Shown here in pieces: positions 55,552 to 64,000 of a DNA stretch of 64,000 bases. The notes under the pieces are model-generated. The model was given only the letters and a program-made list of their open reading frames with translations. It made no database searches and was not told where the DNA came from. Origin of the DNA: Larkinella rosea (GTDB lineage: Bacteria > Bacteroidota > Bacteroidia > Cytophagales > Spirosomataceae). Numbering within the stretch: the stretch's first letter is position 1; every line of letters starts with the position of its first letter. Where the stretch lies: NCBI RefSeq assembly GCF_003858635.1, contig NZ_RQJO01000016.1:62001-126000 (forward strand). Reading direction: 5' to 3'. The position numbers and the translations under genes are program-made.

Positions 55552-57033
55552 ATGAAATCACGCTATAAACTTTTTTCGGGATTGCTGCTGGGCCTGCTGA
55601 TCAGTACCTCTTCCTGCACCGATCAATTGAATGTTGAACCGACGAGCGTCATCACGAATGCGTCGTTCTGGAAAACGGAAGACGACGCCAAAGGCGGGTT
55701 GAACGGGATGTACGTCAAACTGCGGAACGAAGCGCTGCTCAACCTGTTCATTTACGGCGAAGGGCGCAGTGAAGTGATGCAGAAATCGCTGGCCGGTACA
55801 CTCGATTATGACCGTTTCTACCTGAATACCATCAGCCAGGCTGGTGCCGGACCCGACTGGATCGGTCTGTATTCGGCGGTCAATGCGGCTAACCTGATTC
55901 TGAAATACGCGCCGACGATTACCTTTAGTTCGGAAAGTGCAAAAAACACTACGATAGCGCAGGCCTACGCGATGCGGGCGTACCTCTACTTCGTCATGGT
56001 CCGGACCTGGGGCGACCTGCCCCTGCGAACCCTGCCCACCGAAGGTTACGACCCGGAAACGACCTTTATTGAACGCTCGCCCGTTGCGGATGTCTTTAAA
56101 CTGATCAAAGAAGACATTGAAAAAGCGCTGCAACTCTTTCCGGACAACAATTTTACGAACGGCCGGAGCATGTGGTCGAAACCGTCGGTCAATGCACTGA
56201 AAGCCGATGTGTATTTGTGGACGGGCAAACGCCTGAACGGTGGTCAGGCCGATTTCACGACGGCGCTGGCAGCCTGCGACGAAGTGGGCAAAGCCGACGT
56301 TTCGCTGCTGGCCGACTACGCCAGCCTGTTCAAATACACCAACAAAGGCAGCAAGGAAATCCTGATGTCGGTGGGCTTCCGGTACCTGGAAGCAACCGAT
56401 AACTACTTCAATAACATCTACATGGCCGTTGGAGTCTTGCCGGCCAATGCCGAAGCCATTTCGAAAACCATCGTGGGCGTTTCGGGTGGAAACAACGTGT
56501 GGGAACCCAGTGCGCTCGTCCGCAATCAGTTTTCGGTCGACGATCAACGCCGGGCCGGAACCTTCCACGAGGTTTATACGACCGGAGCCAATGGCGCCCG
56601 CAACTACTTCATCTCGGTGCAGACGAAAGGCCAGGGAACGGTCGAAGGCGGGGTGCGGTTTTTCGTCGATGACATCATCCTGTACCGCTACGCTGACGTG
56701 CTGCTGCTGAAAGCCGAAGCCAAAAATGCGCTCGGACAAGACCCCAGCACGGAGATGAACCTGATCCGCCAACGGGCATACGGCACCAAGTTCGATGCCT
56801 ACAAATTCGTCAACGGCACGAAGGAAGCCAACGACGCGGCCATCCTGAAAGAACGCTTGCTGGAACTGATGCTGGAAGGCAAACGCTGGTGGGATCTGGT
56901 GCGGTTTGGCAAAGCGTTCGACATCGTGCCGTCGCTCCAGGCTCAGAAAGGCAAGGATTACCTGCTGCTGTTCCCGATTTCCAGCAACGTACTGAGTCTG
57001 GAACCCAAAATCAAGCAGAATCCGGGCTACTAA
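55552..57033 (+). CDS. SusD/RagB family outer-membrane lipoprotein (locus 3)
   Basis: A 493-aa glycan- or ligand-binding lipoprotein with lipobox STSSC, then QLNVEPTSVITNASFWKTED, AMRAYLYFVMVRTWGDLPL, EGKRWWDLVRFGKAFD and the C-terminal LLLFPISSNVLSL...NPGY. It partners the SusC upstream. A terminator-like hairpin follows its stop. Confidence 0.95.
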   Translation: MKSRYKLFSGLLLGLLISTSSCTDQLNVEPTSVITNASFWKTEDDAKGGLNGMYVKLRNEALLNLFIYGEGRSEVMQKSLAGTLDYDRFYLNTISQAGAGPDWIGLYSAVNAANLILKYAPTITFSSESAKNTTIAQAYAMRAYLYFVMVRTWGDLPLRTLPTEGYDPETTFIERSPVADVFKLIKEDIEKALQLFPDNNFTNGRSMWSKPSVNALKADVYLWTGKRLNGGQADFTTALAACDEVGKADVSLLADYASLFKYTNKGSKEILMSVGFRYLEATDNYFNNIYMAVGVLPANAEAISKTIVGVSGGNNVWEPSALVRNQFSVDDQRRAGTFHEVYTTGANGARNYFISVQTKGQGTVEGGVRFFVDDIILYRYADVLLLKAEAKNALGQDPSTEMNLIRQRAYGTKFDAYKFVNGTKEANDAAILKERLLELMLEGKRWWDLVRFGKAFDIVPSLQAQKGKDYLLLFPISSNVLSLEPKIKQNPGY

Positions 57034-57041
57034 TTTCCTCC

Positions 57042-57079
57042 ACCGGCATCCTAGGTCCAAACCGACGGTGCCGGTTTTT
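57042..57079 (+). terminator. Terminator or attenuator after SusD (locus 3)
   Basis: ACCGGCA (57042-57048) pairs with TGCCGGT (57069-57075), followed by a run of five T. It lies 9 bases after the SusD stop and would reduce read-through into the sialidase-like genes. Confidence 0.6.
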
Positions 57080-57099
57080 CTATTCCTATCCTTGACCAG

Positions 57100-57159
57100 T
57101 TCTATTTCTTCTTTTCCTGCCAATCCGGTTTTGGATTGGCAGGAAAAGAAGAAATAGAA
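57100..57159. repeat. Perfect 27-bp hairpin between SusD and sialidase-like gene
   Basis: 57100-57126 (TTCTATTTCTTCTTTTCCTG..) is the exact reverse complement of 57133-57159, with the 6-base loop GGTTTT. The stem is strongly pyrimidine-rich on one arm and purine-rich on the other. It ends 15 bases before the ATG at 57175 and would sequester the leader of that gene. Confidence 0.85.
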
Positions 57160-57174
57160 TAACCTTCTAACCCC

Positions 57175-58512
57175 ATGAAAAACTATTTTCTCGTCGTTCT
57201 GCTCGGTTCGCTGCCCTGGGTTGGAAAAAGCCAGCCGACGGCGCCGGTTAACTGGGAAGAACAAAAAAACGTCCGCTTCACCGTCATTTCGCACGGGATT
57301 CCGGCGTATGGCAAAACGGAAGGCCTTTATAAACAGAATGGCAGCGAAAAATACCGGATCACCCTGGGCGAACCGGTGGTGGTAACCGTCGCCGAAAAAC
57401 CGGAAGGTTGGGGTTTTATCCAGTTCCCGAAGCTGTATCGAAGCATCGACGGAGCGATTGTGGCAACCTGGGCCATGCACACCGACCACGCCGAGAGTTA
57501 TGGCAAAGACAGCGACGGTTTTGCGGTTTCGAAGGACGGCGGAAAAACCTGGACGTTTCCCGGTGGACCCAAACCGCCGGGCGATGGCTTATTGCTGCCC
57601 AACGGCGATATCATCCGGAATTATACGCCCCCCGCGCTGGACACCGCAAGCCTGAAATTGCCCAGAAAAGTAGGTACGGTTTCGGAAAACTACGGCCGGA
57701 CGTTTTCCTATTACAAACTGGATCAGCTTCCTGAAAAATTACAGGGCGTTTACCTCAATCGGTTGAAAAAAGGCCAGAAAGAATGGTCGCTGGAACACAG
57801 CCAACTGCTTGATCCGACGGCGGTTCGCTACACCGACAACAAGCTGTTTCCGCTGGTGTGGTGGGGCGACATGAAAATGGAATCGACCAACGACATTGTG
57901 ACGGGTATCTACCCCGGTTTTTCGCTCGAAAACGGCAAAGTTCCGGCGTCGGGCGTGCTGTTTTACCGCTCTTCCGATCAGGGAAAAACCTGGAAAGCGG
58001 TCGGCAAAATTCCGTACGCGCCGGATGTAACGCAGGACCCCAACGGCAACAAACGACTGGCGCTGGGTTTTACGGAACCGGCTTTCGAAATTCTGGCCGA
58101 TGGTTCCTACCTGTGCGTCCTCCGGACGTCCGACGGCCTGGGCAATAGTCCCATGTACGTCAGCCGGTCGGTCGATAAAGGAGCGAACTGGAGCCGGCCG
58201 AAGGTTTTCACCAGTTCGGGGGTATTGCCCAAATTGCTCCAGCTAAAAAACGGGGTCGTCGCCCTGGCGTCGGGCCGACCGGGCATGCAACTCCGGTTTT
58301 CCAACGGATCGAAGGGGTTGCAATGGAGCGACGCCTTTGAAATGCTGCCTTTTACGGACCAGAAAGATGCCGTCTCCTGCGGGTATCCCGATCTGCTGGC
58401 GCTGGGGCCGGATAAATTCCTGCTCGTTTATTCCGATTTTAAATACAAAAATGCGCAGGGCGAAATCCGCAAGGCCATTAAAGTTCGGGAAGTAACGGTT
58501 ACACCGCGCTGA
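57175..58512 (+). CDS. Secreted sialidase-like (BNR/Asp-box) beta-propeller protein, copy 1
   Basis: A 445-aa exported protein of the sialidase/neuraminidase superfamily, with a signal peptide (MKNYFLVVLLGSLPWVGKSQ). Asp boxes are visible: SKDGGKTW, SSDQGKTWKAV and SVDKGANWSRP. The N-terminal KYRITLGEPVV stands where sialidases have FRIP. The catalytic set cannot be confirmed, so substrate specificity is unknown. It is closely similar to the next gene along its whole length (tandem duplication). Confidence 0.83.
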   Translation: MKNYFLVVLLGSLPWVGKSQPTAPVNWEEQKNVRFTVISHGIPAYGKTEGLYKQNGSEKYRITLGEPVVVTVAEKPEGWGFIQFPKLYRSIDGAIVATWAMHTDHAESYGKDSDGFAVSKDGGKTWTFPGGPKPPGDGLLLPNGDIIRNYTPPALDTASLKLPRKVGTVSENYGRTFSYYKLDQLPEKLQGVYLNRLKKGQKEWSLEHSQLLDPTAVRYTDNKLFPLVWWGDMKMESTNDIVTGIYPGFSLENGKVPASGVLFYRSSDQGKTWKAVGKIPYAPDVTQDPNGNKRLALGFTEPAFEILADGSYLCVLRTSDGLGNSPMYVSRSVDKGANWSRPKVFTSSGVLPKLLQLKNGVVALASGRPGMQLRFSNGSKGLQWSDAFEMLPFTDQKDAVSCGYPDLLALGPDKFLLVYSDFKYKNAQGEIRKAIKVREVTVTPR

Positions 58513-58535
58513 CGATTTTCTGCTCAATTACCCAC

Positions 58536-59888
58536 ATGACAAAATCCTACCTGCTGTTTCTTGGCCTCATTCTGAGCGGTTTTGCGACCGCTCAGAAAAC
58601 CGCTATCCCGGCGACCGATTGGGCCGAACGGAGCAACGAACCGCTTTCCGTCATTACCAACGGCATTCCGGCGTTTGACAAAACCGTTATTCAGTACAAA
58701 CAGAATGGCAGGCTAAAATACCGCGTCACGCTGGGCGAACCGGTGGTGGTGAGCGTGGCCGATAAGGAAGAAAAATGGGGCCATTTTCAGTTTCCGGACA
58801 TTGCCCGCACGATCGACGGAACCATCGCCGTGAAGTGGAACATGGCCAACGACAACATGGAAGCCTACGGCGGCACTTCATCGCCGACGGCCATTTCGGC
58901 CGATGGTGGCAAGACCTGGAAACCCGGCCCGACCGACTGGGAACATACCATCCTGGCTGAAGGAGTGCTGATGCCCAACGGCGAACGGATCAAGATCGTG
59001 ACGCCCAAACCGGTCAAGGAATCCGAATTGACGATGCCCAGCCCGGTTGGCTCGATGACCCGCCGGAATTACAAACACACGTTTTATAAACTCACCGAAA
59101 TGCCTGCCAGTCGGCAGGGCGTTTTTCTGGCGCGCCGGAAAGAGGGGGAACGAGCCTGGCAGAACGAACAGGCCACGCTCGACGATCCGCAGGCGTTGCG
59201 CTACAGCCTGCGCGGCATGGTGCCGGTGGTCTGGTGGGGCGATCTGAAAGTGGCCGCCGACCGGTCGGTGGTGGCTTGCGTGTACCCCGGTTTTCACATC
59301 CGGGACGACGGCAGTGTGGACACCAAAGGCGGGGTTTTCTTTTACCGCTCCACGGATTCGGGGCATTCCTGGAAAATCCTGAGCCGCATTCCGTATCAGC
59401 CGGACACCAAAATTGATACGAACGGCGTAAATAAGTTCTGGTTTACCGAACCGGCTTTCGAAATCCTGTCCAACGGCACCTACCTCAGCGTCATTCGGTC
59501 GCACGACATTTACAGCGGCCCGCTATATGCCAGCCGTTCCACGGATCAGGGCAAAACGTTCACGAAACCCGAGGTCTTTGCCCCCAACGGCGTCTTTCCG
59601 CGCTTGTTGCAGTTGAAAAACGGGGTTACGGTGGTAGCTTCCGGTCGTCCGGGCGTACAAATCCGGTTTTCGAACGACGGTAAAGGGGAACAGTGGACGA
59701 ATGCCTTCGAAATGCTGCCCTTTGGCAAAAACAGTACCTACGACCAGGTTTCCTGCGGGTATACCGGTTTGTTGCCCACCGGCGACAATTCATTCCTGAT
59801 TGTTTATTCGGATTTTGATTTCAAGAATCCACAGGGCCAGATTCGTAAAGCAATTAAAGTGCGCGAGGTGACGGTTTCTCCGCGTTGA
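58536..59888 (+). CDS. Secreted sialidase-like (BNR/Asp-box) beta-propeller protein, copy 2
   Basis: A 450-aa paralogue of the preceding gene, 23 bases downstream. Shared segments include KYRVTLGEPVVVSVADKEEKWG, VPVVWWGDLK, FTEPAFEILSNGTYLSV, LLQLKNGV..ASGRPG and the ending IRKAIKVREVTVSPR. Asp boxes: SADGGKTWKPG, STDSGHSWKIL, STDQGKTFTKP. Signal peptide ends FATAQ. The two copies differ most around residues 90-200, which suggests divergent substrate recognition. Confidence 0.83.
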   Translation: MTKSYLLFLGLILSGFATAQKTAIPATDWAERSNEPLSVITNGIPAFDKTVIQYKQNGRLKYRVTLGEPVVVSVADKEEKWGHFQFPDIARTIDGTIAVKWNMANDNMEAYGGTSSPTAISADGGKTWKPGPTDWEHTILAEGVLMPNGERIKIVTPKPVKESELTMPSPVGSMTRRNYKHTFYKLTEMPASRQGVFLARRKEGERAWQNEQATLDDPQALRYSLRGMVPVVWWGDLKVAADRSVVACVYPGFHIRDDGSVDTKGGVFFYRSTDSGHSWKILSRIPYQPDTKIDTNGVNKFWFTEPAFEILSNGTYLSVIRSHDIYSGPLYASRSTDQGKTFTKPEVFAPNGVFPRLLQLKNGVTVVASGRPGVQIRFSNDGKGEQWTNAFEMLPFGKNSTYDQVSCGYTGLLPTGDNSFLIVYSDFDFKNPQGQIRKAIKVREVTVSPR

Positions 59889-59971
59889 ATTGGGAATTAA
59901 TTTTTGGAGGAAAGAGCCGATTGGAAAAAGGCTTTTGCATGGGAATAGATGCTTACATCGAGGTAGACACA

Positions 59972-60129
59972 GATCGCATAGCGACCAAATATTTGTAGAC
60001 AAAACGTCCTCAGTATCGCCGTGATCGCGTAGCGATCGAACCGGTTTTGGCGGGTTTGTTCGGTCGCTATGCGACCCAGGTCCATTCCCAATCCAGGTTT
60101 TCTACAAACATTTAGTCGCTATGCGACCG
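59972..60129. repeat. REP-like cluster: four copies of a GGTCGCATAGCGACC-type palindrome
   Basis: Palindromic units lie at 59972-59986, 60023-60037, 60062-60076 and 60114-60128. The outer two, with their flanks (AAATATTTGTAGAC at left; CTACAAACATTT at right), are inverted copies of each other, and the inner two are likewise inverted. This is the head-to-tail layout of BIME/REP clusters. No transposase is present. Confidence 0.8.
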
Positions 60130-60179
60130 AACTTTCAGGAGCGTACAAAACGGTTTTACAATACTCAATGGCATTCAGC

Positions 60180-61979
60180 ATGAATTATCGCAAGTGTTTT
60201 TTTCTGGTCTTGGGTTTAGTTTATACGGTTTCTGTCGGTGCAACGGGTGGAAAGATTGCGGATTCTACTAAAAAACCGGCCATCGCCGATTCGAGCCAGA
60301 CGTCCCGCGCCAAAAAGCCGAAGAAAGAAGCTACACCGTTTCTATACAGTCCGCAGGCGGCTCCAAGTCCAAAACTGCTGTTTGATTATTACCACCGCAA
60401 AGGGCCCAGCACCAAGGTCGGCAACTACATGGTGACGGGGGCCTGGACGACCATCAACGGCCGCTACGGCTGGGACGATTTTGTGCACACCAATTCCTTC
60501 GACCCGGTTTTTGTGGCGCTGGAAAAAGAGTATGCCATTTCGATGGCGCAGGAACCGTATTCCGACGCGACGCTGGCCACGAAAGACGCCGTGGTCATTG
60601 TTAATCCCGACAACCCGAAACTCGACCCCACGGCCAACGTCCTGACCGATGCCGAGATTGCGATGCTCCGGCGGTATGTCGAGAAAGGCGGCAGCCTGAT
60701 GGTCATGATCAACAGCGGGGGCGAAGGCCGGGCCGCCGAGGATTTTGAAGACGTTCAGTTGCGCAAACTGGCGCGCGGTTTCGGCCTCGACTGGAACAGC
60801 GACGACACCCATTATTCCGACGTGTTCATTGGCGAAACCCACCCCTATTTCTACGATGTGCCCATTTTTCACTACGGCTCGGGCTGCACGCTCAAGATTT
60901 TGCCGGAAGCGAAAAATCCGACGGTTTTAATGCAGGTTGCGTCCGATGCGGGTTATCCCGACCGCAACGTCAAAGGTCCCGGAATTGTGATGACGCGGCC
61001 CGGCAAAGGCAAGTTTATTCTGGTGGGTGACAACGGTTCCTGGACCGGCAACATGTCGCGTCCCTGGGCCGAGAACGAGCGGATTCTCAAGCAGTTGTTT
61101 CGGTACCTGAAACCGGATCAGGGTGTCAAAACCCCGCAATTACCGGCCGACAAATCGTTTCAGTACGAAGTGACCGTGGCCGAATTGCAGGGTATTCCGG
61201 TTACCAATACGCTCAAGGAAATGGAGCATCCGCACTTCAAGATGTTCTCACCCCGACCGGCCACGAACATGCCGTACCTGGAAGCCACGGCCGACCTGAC
61301 GCTGAAAGTGGGTAAACACGGCCCCGACGAAGCCGCCCCGCTGACCGCCGACGTGAACGGTTTTCGGTGGTTCGAGGAAACGCCACAGGAAAAACAGCAG
61401 ATTCAGATGGTCGCCAGTCGGCAGGGAAAAGTGAGCCAGCTTGTTGCCAAAGGCCAGGCCGCCCGGTGGCTGGCGCCGGATGTATCCATTCTGGTGCCGC
61501 TGTTGCCGGTCGACGGAATTCGGCCGGGCGATCACTGGGAAAGCATTGAAAATGTGCGGGTTCCGATGCTGAACGGCACGGATTTGCCCCCGCTCAAACC
61601 GACTCCGATGAGCCTGACGTACATTGCCGATACGGAACTCAACGGTCGGGCGTGTCGGCTCATTCGGGCCACGGGTGAACGCTGGCTCAGTGATCTGGGT
61701 GTACGGGTCGAGGAGTTGCTGCCCGACGAAGAGGTTCGGCAGGTGGGCGGTTCGCGCTACCGGTTTTTCAACGAACACGGCGGCAAAATTCTGTACAAAC
61801 GCGAGCAGTGGGTGGATCGGGAAACCGGGACGGTGATCAAGGGCCGGGTGCAGACGCGGATTGTCGCCTGGATTCAGGACAAAACCGTTCCCGTCGGCAG
61901 CAGCAACGCCGTCAAAGACCAGCAAATGATCGTTTCGATGGCCCACAGCTCCACCTTTACTCTGAAGGAAGCAAAATGA
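60180..61979 (+). CDS. Exported DUF4350-like (glutamine-amidotransferase-fold) protein
   Basis: A 599-aa protein with signal peptide MNYRKCFFLVLGLVYTVSVGA and a Lys/Ser-rich linker, then a domain (about 60-300) like the amidotransferase-fold DUF4350 proteins: AVVIVNPDNPKLD, VLTDAEIAMLRRYVEKGGSL, FILVGDNGSW. No catalytic Cys is evident. The C-terminal 250 residues are unassigned. ATG 60180 (or 60168) is preferred because upstream frame lies in the REP cluster. Its stop overlaps the next ATG by four bases. Confidence 0.7.
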   Translation: MNYRKCFFLVLGLVYTVSVGATGGKIADSTKKPAIADSSQTSRAKKPKKEATPFLYSPQAAPSPKLLFDYYHRKGPSTKVGNYMVTGAWTTINGRYGWDDFVHTNSFDPVFVALEKEYAISMAQEPYSDATLATKDAVVIVNPDNPKLDPTANVLTDAEIAMLRRYVEKGGSLMVMINSGGEGRAAEDFEDVQLRKLARGFGLDWNSDDTHYSDVFIGETHPYFYDVPIFHYGSGCTLKILPEAKNPTVLMQVASDAGYPDRNVKGPGIVMTRPGKGKFILVGDNGSWTGNMSRPWAENERILKQLFRYLKPDQGVKTPQLPADKSFQYEVTVAELQGIPVTNTLKEMEHPHFKMFSPRPATNMPYLEATADLTLKVGKHGPDEAAPLTADVNGFRWFEETPQEKQQIQMVASRQGKVSQLVAKGQAARWLAPDVSILVPLLPVDGIRPGDHWESIENVRVPMLNGTDLPPLKPTPMSLTYIADTELNGRACRLIRATGERWLSDLGVRVEELLPDEEVRQVGGSRYRFFNEHGGKILYKREQWVDRETGTVIKGRVQTRIVAWIQDKTVPVGSSNAVKDQQMIVSMAHSSTFTLKEAK

Positions 61980-63676
61980 GGAAACCGATTTCCCGCCGTG
62001 AACTGATCAAAAAAACCGGTGCGTTGAGCACAGGTCTGGTAGTGGGGCCATTTCCGCTCACTGCCCTCAGCCGGGCGGCCGGTGTCGGTAACACAAAATT
62101 GTCGGATGTCAATGACACGGACCTCAAAGGGGCGATTACGCTCGGCTGCGAAACGATGAGCAACGTGTTCAACGCCGATGACAACGACATTCCTTACTTT
62201 GGATCAGCGATCTCGACGGTCGGCGGGGAATCCTATTTCCGATTCAGCAGTACCCATACCGAATCCCACATTCCCGGTCGGCATCTGAATGCGCTTTTGA
62301 ATGCTGAAAATGCGATTGGCTACAAAATTGCCCCGGGCGTGATCGAAAAACACGCCAAAGCCGCCTTCTATTCCTACAGTGGCGCTATTCCGGTTCCGCT
62401 CAACCGCGACAAAATTGGAGGATCATTGATTCGTTTTGCACCGCACAACATTCGCGAAGGGTTCCACGCCCTGTATGCGTTGGCAAAGTACCGGAATTCG
62501 GAGGAAGCCCGGGAAACCGCCCGCAAAAGCATCGACTTTATTCAGAAAACCTGGAGCCCGGAATCAGGATGGGACAAAGATGCCATTGAAAAGCGGGGGG
62601 TCCTGCTCATCGAATCGAAGTCGCCCCGCTCCCATTTTGTCACCGGTTTGGGCCGGGCTCTCGGACCGCTGGTGAAATATTACCGGGCAACGGGTTACAA
62701 ACAAGCACTCGATCTGGCCATCGCCATGAAAGACAAGCTGTTGCGCGATCATTTCTACGAAGATGGGAGCTTTTCGCTGGAGCGGTTGGGCAGTCATCCG
62801 CATTCCATTACGTGTGTGCTGTCGTCGCTGGCCCAGTTGGCAGACCTGACGTCGGATCGCCCATTGATGCTTCGGGTAAAGGCATTTTTTGACAAGGGAC
62901 TTTTACAAATTAGCGACGAAATTGGCTGGTCGATCGAAAATTGCGATCCGGCTTCCAGCGCCAATCCTGACCGGGGCGAAGTGAACAATACGGGCGACAT
63001 CATCGAAACTGCATTGATTTTGGGAAAATCCGGTTTTCCGGTTTATTACCAGAAAGCCGAGCTGATGCTGCGGGCTCATGTGCTACCCAGTCAGTTACGG
63101 GATATTTCGTTCATCAAGGAAACGGCTAATCCGACCAACGAGGACGCCAAACGGGACGTCGCCCGTCGGCACCGGGGTGCTTTTGGCTTCCCCGCTCCCT
63201 ACGGCCACAAACCGGCCGGTTTTCCGGCAGAAATCTCATTCAACATGGACATCGTGGGCGGAACCGTCGGCTCGCTCTGCGAAGCGTACCGGGAAATAGC
63301 AAGCGTTTCAGCAAGCGGTATTCGGATTAATCTGTTGTTTGATTTCGAATCGGATGCGATTGCCATCGAATCGCCCTATACTCATCCGGCCCTCAGGATT
63401 CGGGTTAAAAAACCAGCTTCCTTATGGGTCCGAATCCCGGCCTGGGCCGACCGAAATTCATTGGCCAGGTCGTTGAAATCAGCCTCCCTAAATGGCGATT
63501 ATCTGCATTTCCTGACGCCACCCGTTAATGAATTCATCACCCTACCATTTCCCCTCCCCATCCGGGAACTAACGCTGAACCACCGCACCCGGGCAATTCG
63601 GGTTCGGCTGAAGGGCGACCGGGTGGTAGCAATAGATCATTTCGACGCGGATCTCACTTTTTTCGACCGGTTTTAA
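61976..63676 (+). CDS. Exported six-hairpin glycosidase-like protein
   Basis: A 566-aa protein with a Tat-type signal (SRRELIKKTGALSTGLVVGP). Residues about 60-430 form an alpha/alpha-toroid of the kind found in GH127/GH105-like hydrolases and lyases (FAPHNIREGFHALYALAKYR, GLGRALGPLVKYYRATGYK, NTGDIIETALILGKSG), followed by a beta-rich end. The family cannot be fixed from sequence alone. ATG 61976 overlaps the preceding stop (ATGA), indicating coupled translation. Confidence 0.72.
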   Translation: MRKPISRRELIKKTGALSTGLVVGPFPLTALSRAAGVGNTKLSDVNDTDLKGAITLGCETMSNVFNADDNDIPYFGSAISTVGGESYFRFSSTHTESHIPGRHLNALLNAENAIGYKIAPGVIEKHAKAAFYSYSGAIPVPLNRDKIGGSLIRFAPHNIREGFHALYALAKYRNSEEARETARKSIDFIQKTWSPESGWDKDAIEKRGVLLIESKSPRSHFVTGLGRALGPLVKYYRATGYKQALDLAIAMKDKLLRDHFYEDGSFSLERLGSHPHSITCVLSSLAQLADLTSDRPLMLRVKAFFDKGLLQISDEIGWSIENCDPASSANPDRGEVNNTGDIIETALILGKSGFPVYYQKAELMLRAHVLPSQLRDISFIKETANPTNEDAKRDVARRHRGAFGFPAPYGHKPAGFPAEISFNMDIVGGTVGSLCEAYREIASVSASGIRINLLFDFESDAIAIESPYTHPALRIRVKKPASLWVRIPAWADRNSLARSLKSASLNGDYLHFLTPPVNEFITLPFPLPIRELTLNHRTRAIRVRLKGDRVVAIDHFDADLTFFDRF

Positions 63677-63692
63677 AAATAGCCCTTCCACA

Positions 63693-64000
63693 ATGATCAA
63701 GTTCTTTCGGACCTCTTTTGGTATAGTTATGCAGAATCACGCTACACGACATACAGTATTGGGTTGCCTGCTGACGGGAATACTGCTTTCTCCATCGGTG
63801 AGTGCGCAGGAAAGCCGGGTGTCGAAAGTGCCGTTTTTCACCTTCGGAACGACGCTGGAAGAACAGGAAAAACAGCTAAAAACCAATCCGTTGCTGAAAC
63901 GGTTTAAAGTCTCCAGCCAGGAACTCGCCAAAGATCACCACCGACCCACGTACCATTACGTCAGTCCGGAAGGCATCATGAACGATCCGAACGGCTTGTG
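63693..64000 (+). CDS. GH32 family glycosidase, N-terminal part (3' end off window)
   Basis: The open frame begins with a signal peptide (either MIKFFRTSFG or, from ATG 63729, MQNHATRHTVLGCLL...VSAQ) and reaches HRPTYHYVSPEGIMNDPNGL at the edge. MNDPNG is the hallmark of glycoside hydrolase family 32 (fructan, inulin, levan or sucrose hydrolases), its Asp being the nucleophile. The rest lies outside the window. It continues the locus 3 gene series, 16 bases after the preceding stop. Confidence 0.85.
   Translation, partial: MIKFFRTSFGIVMQNHATRHTVLGCLLTGILLSPSVSAQESRVSKVPFFTFGTTLEEQEKQLKTNPLLKRFKVSSQELAKDHHRPTYHYVSPEGIMNDPNGL

Noticed and set aside
55558-57489. Long open frame on the minus strand (643 codons) opposite SusD and the sialidase-like gene
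   Set aside because: It spans two genes and the perfect hairpin between them; no plausible start context or domain.
60069-60179. ATG at 60069 as the start of the DUF4350-like gene
   Set aside because: The codons lie inside the REP palindrome cluster and precede a normal signal peptide starting at 60180 (or 60168).

Overview
The window looks like the chromosome of a Bacteroidota member of the order Cytophagales, most like the Spirosoma/Larkinella group. The reasons are three SusC/SusD pairs, gene starts without clear Shine-Dalgarno sequences, exact Bacteroidota -7 boxes (TAnnTTTG), multi-receiver hybrid kinases and many long palindromic intergenic repeats. No rRNA, tRNA, CRISPR array, transposase or phage gene was seen.

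Layout. (1) 1-7480, minus: polysaccharide utilisation locus 1, a SusC/SusD pair followed by a very long secreted protein with a C-terminal SGNH esterase domain; this gene runs off the left edge. (2) 7833-14369, minus: a five-gene signalling operon (giant CHASE3-GAF hybrid kinase, CheR, CheB, receiver-kinase, single receiver) closed by a hairpin terminator; a receiver-HPt protein is divergent at 14704. (3) 15471-25726: locus 2, a LacI regulator divergent from SusC/SusD, a heparinase II/III-like lyase and an esterase. (4) 25865-33315: housekeeping genes: an RsuA-type pseudouridine synthase with a giant disordered arginine-rich extension, acetoacetate-CoA ligase, an S41 protease and ffh. (5) 33316-34611: remnant of a Uma2-family gene and an XRE-regulator/membrane-protein pair. 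(6) 34919 to the right edge: a large accessory catabolic island.

The island is the most notable part. It has a plus-strand operon (TIM-barrel glycosidase-like protein, sugar-acid dehydratase of the enolase superfamily, 2-hydroxyacid dehydrogenase); an 11-gene minus-strand operon from 51098 to 40527 (RidA, 3-hydroxyacyl-CoA-dehydrogenase-type enzyme, class III aminotransferase, a catalytically degenerate paralogue of the dehydrogenase, M19 dipeptidase-like, ceramidase-like hydrolase, PhyH dioxygenase, beta-propeller, HpcH aldolase, aldo/keto reductase, SDR); a divergent AraC regulator; and locus 3 (SusC/SusD, two tandem sialidase-like proteins, a DUF4350-like protein, a six-hairpin glycosidase-like protein and the start of a GH32 enzyme). 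Three promoters in the island, ahead of 34919, 51098 (minus) and 52316, share a 36-bp element (29-31 of 36 positions identical to the 52316 copy) placed exactly 20 nt upstream of a perfect TAnnTTTG box. I infer that these units form one regulon, with the AraC protein at 51302 as the likely activator, and that together they import and degrade one unidentified substrate, probably yielding sugar acids or beta-hydroxy/beta-amino acids.
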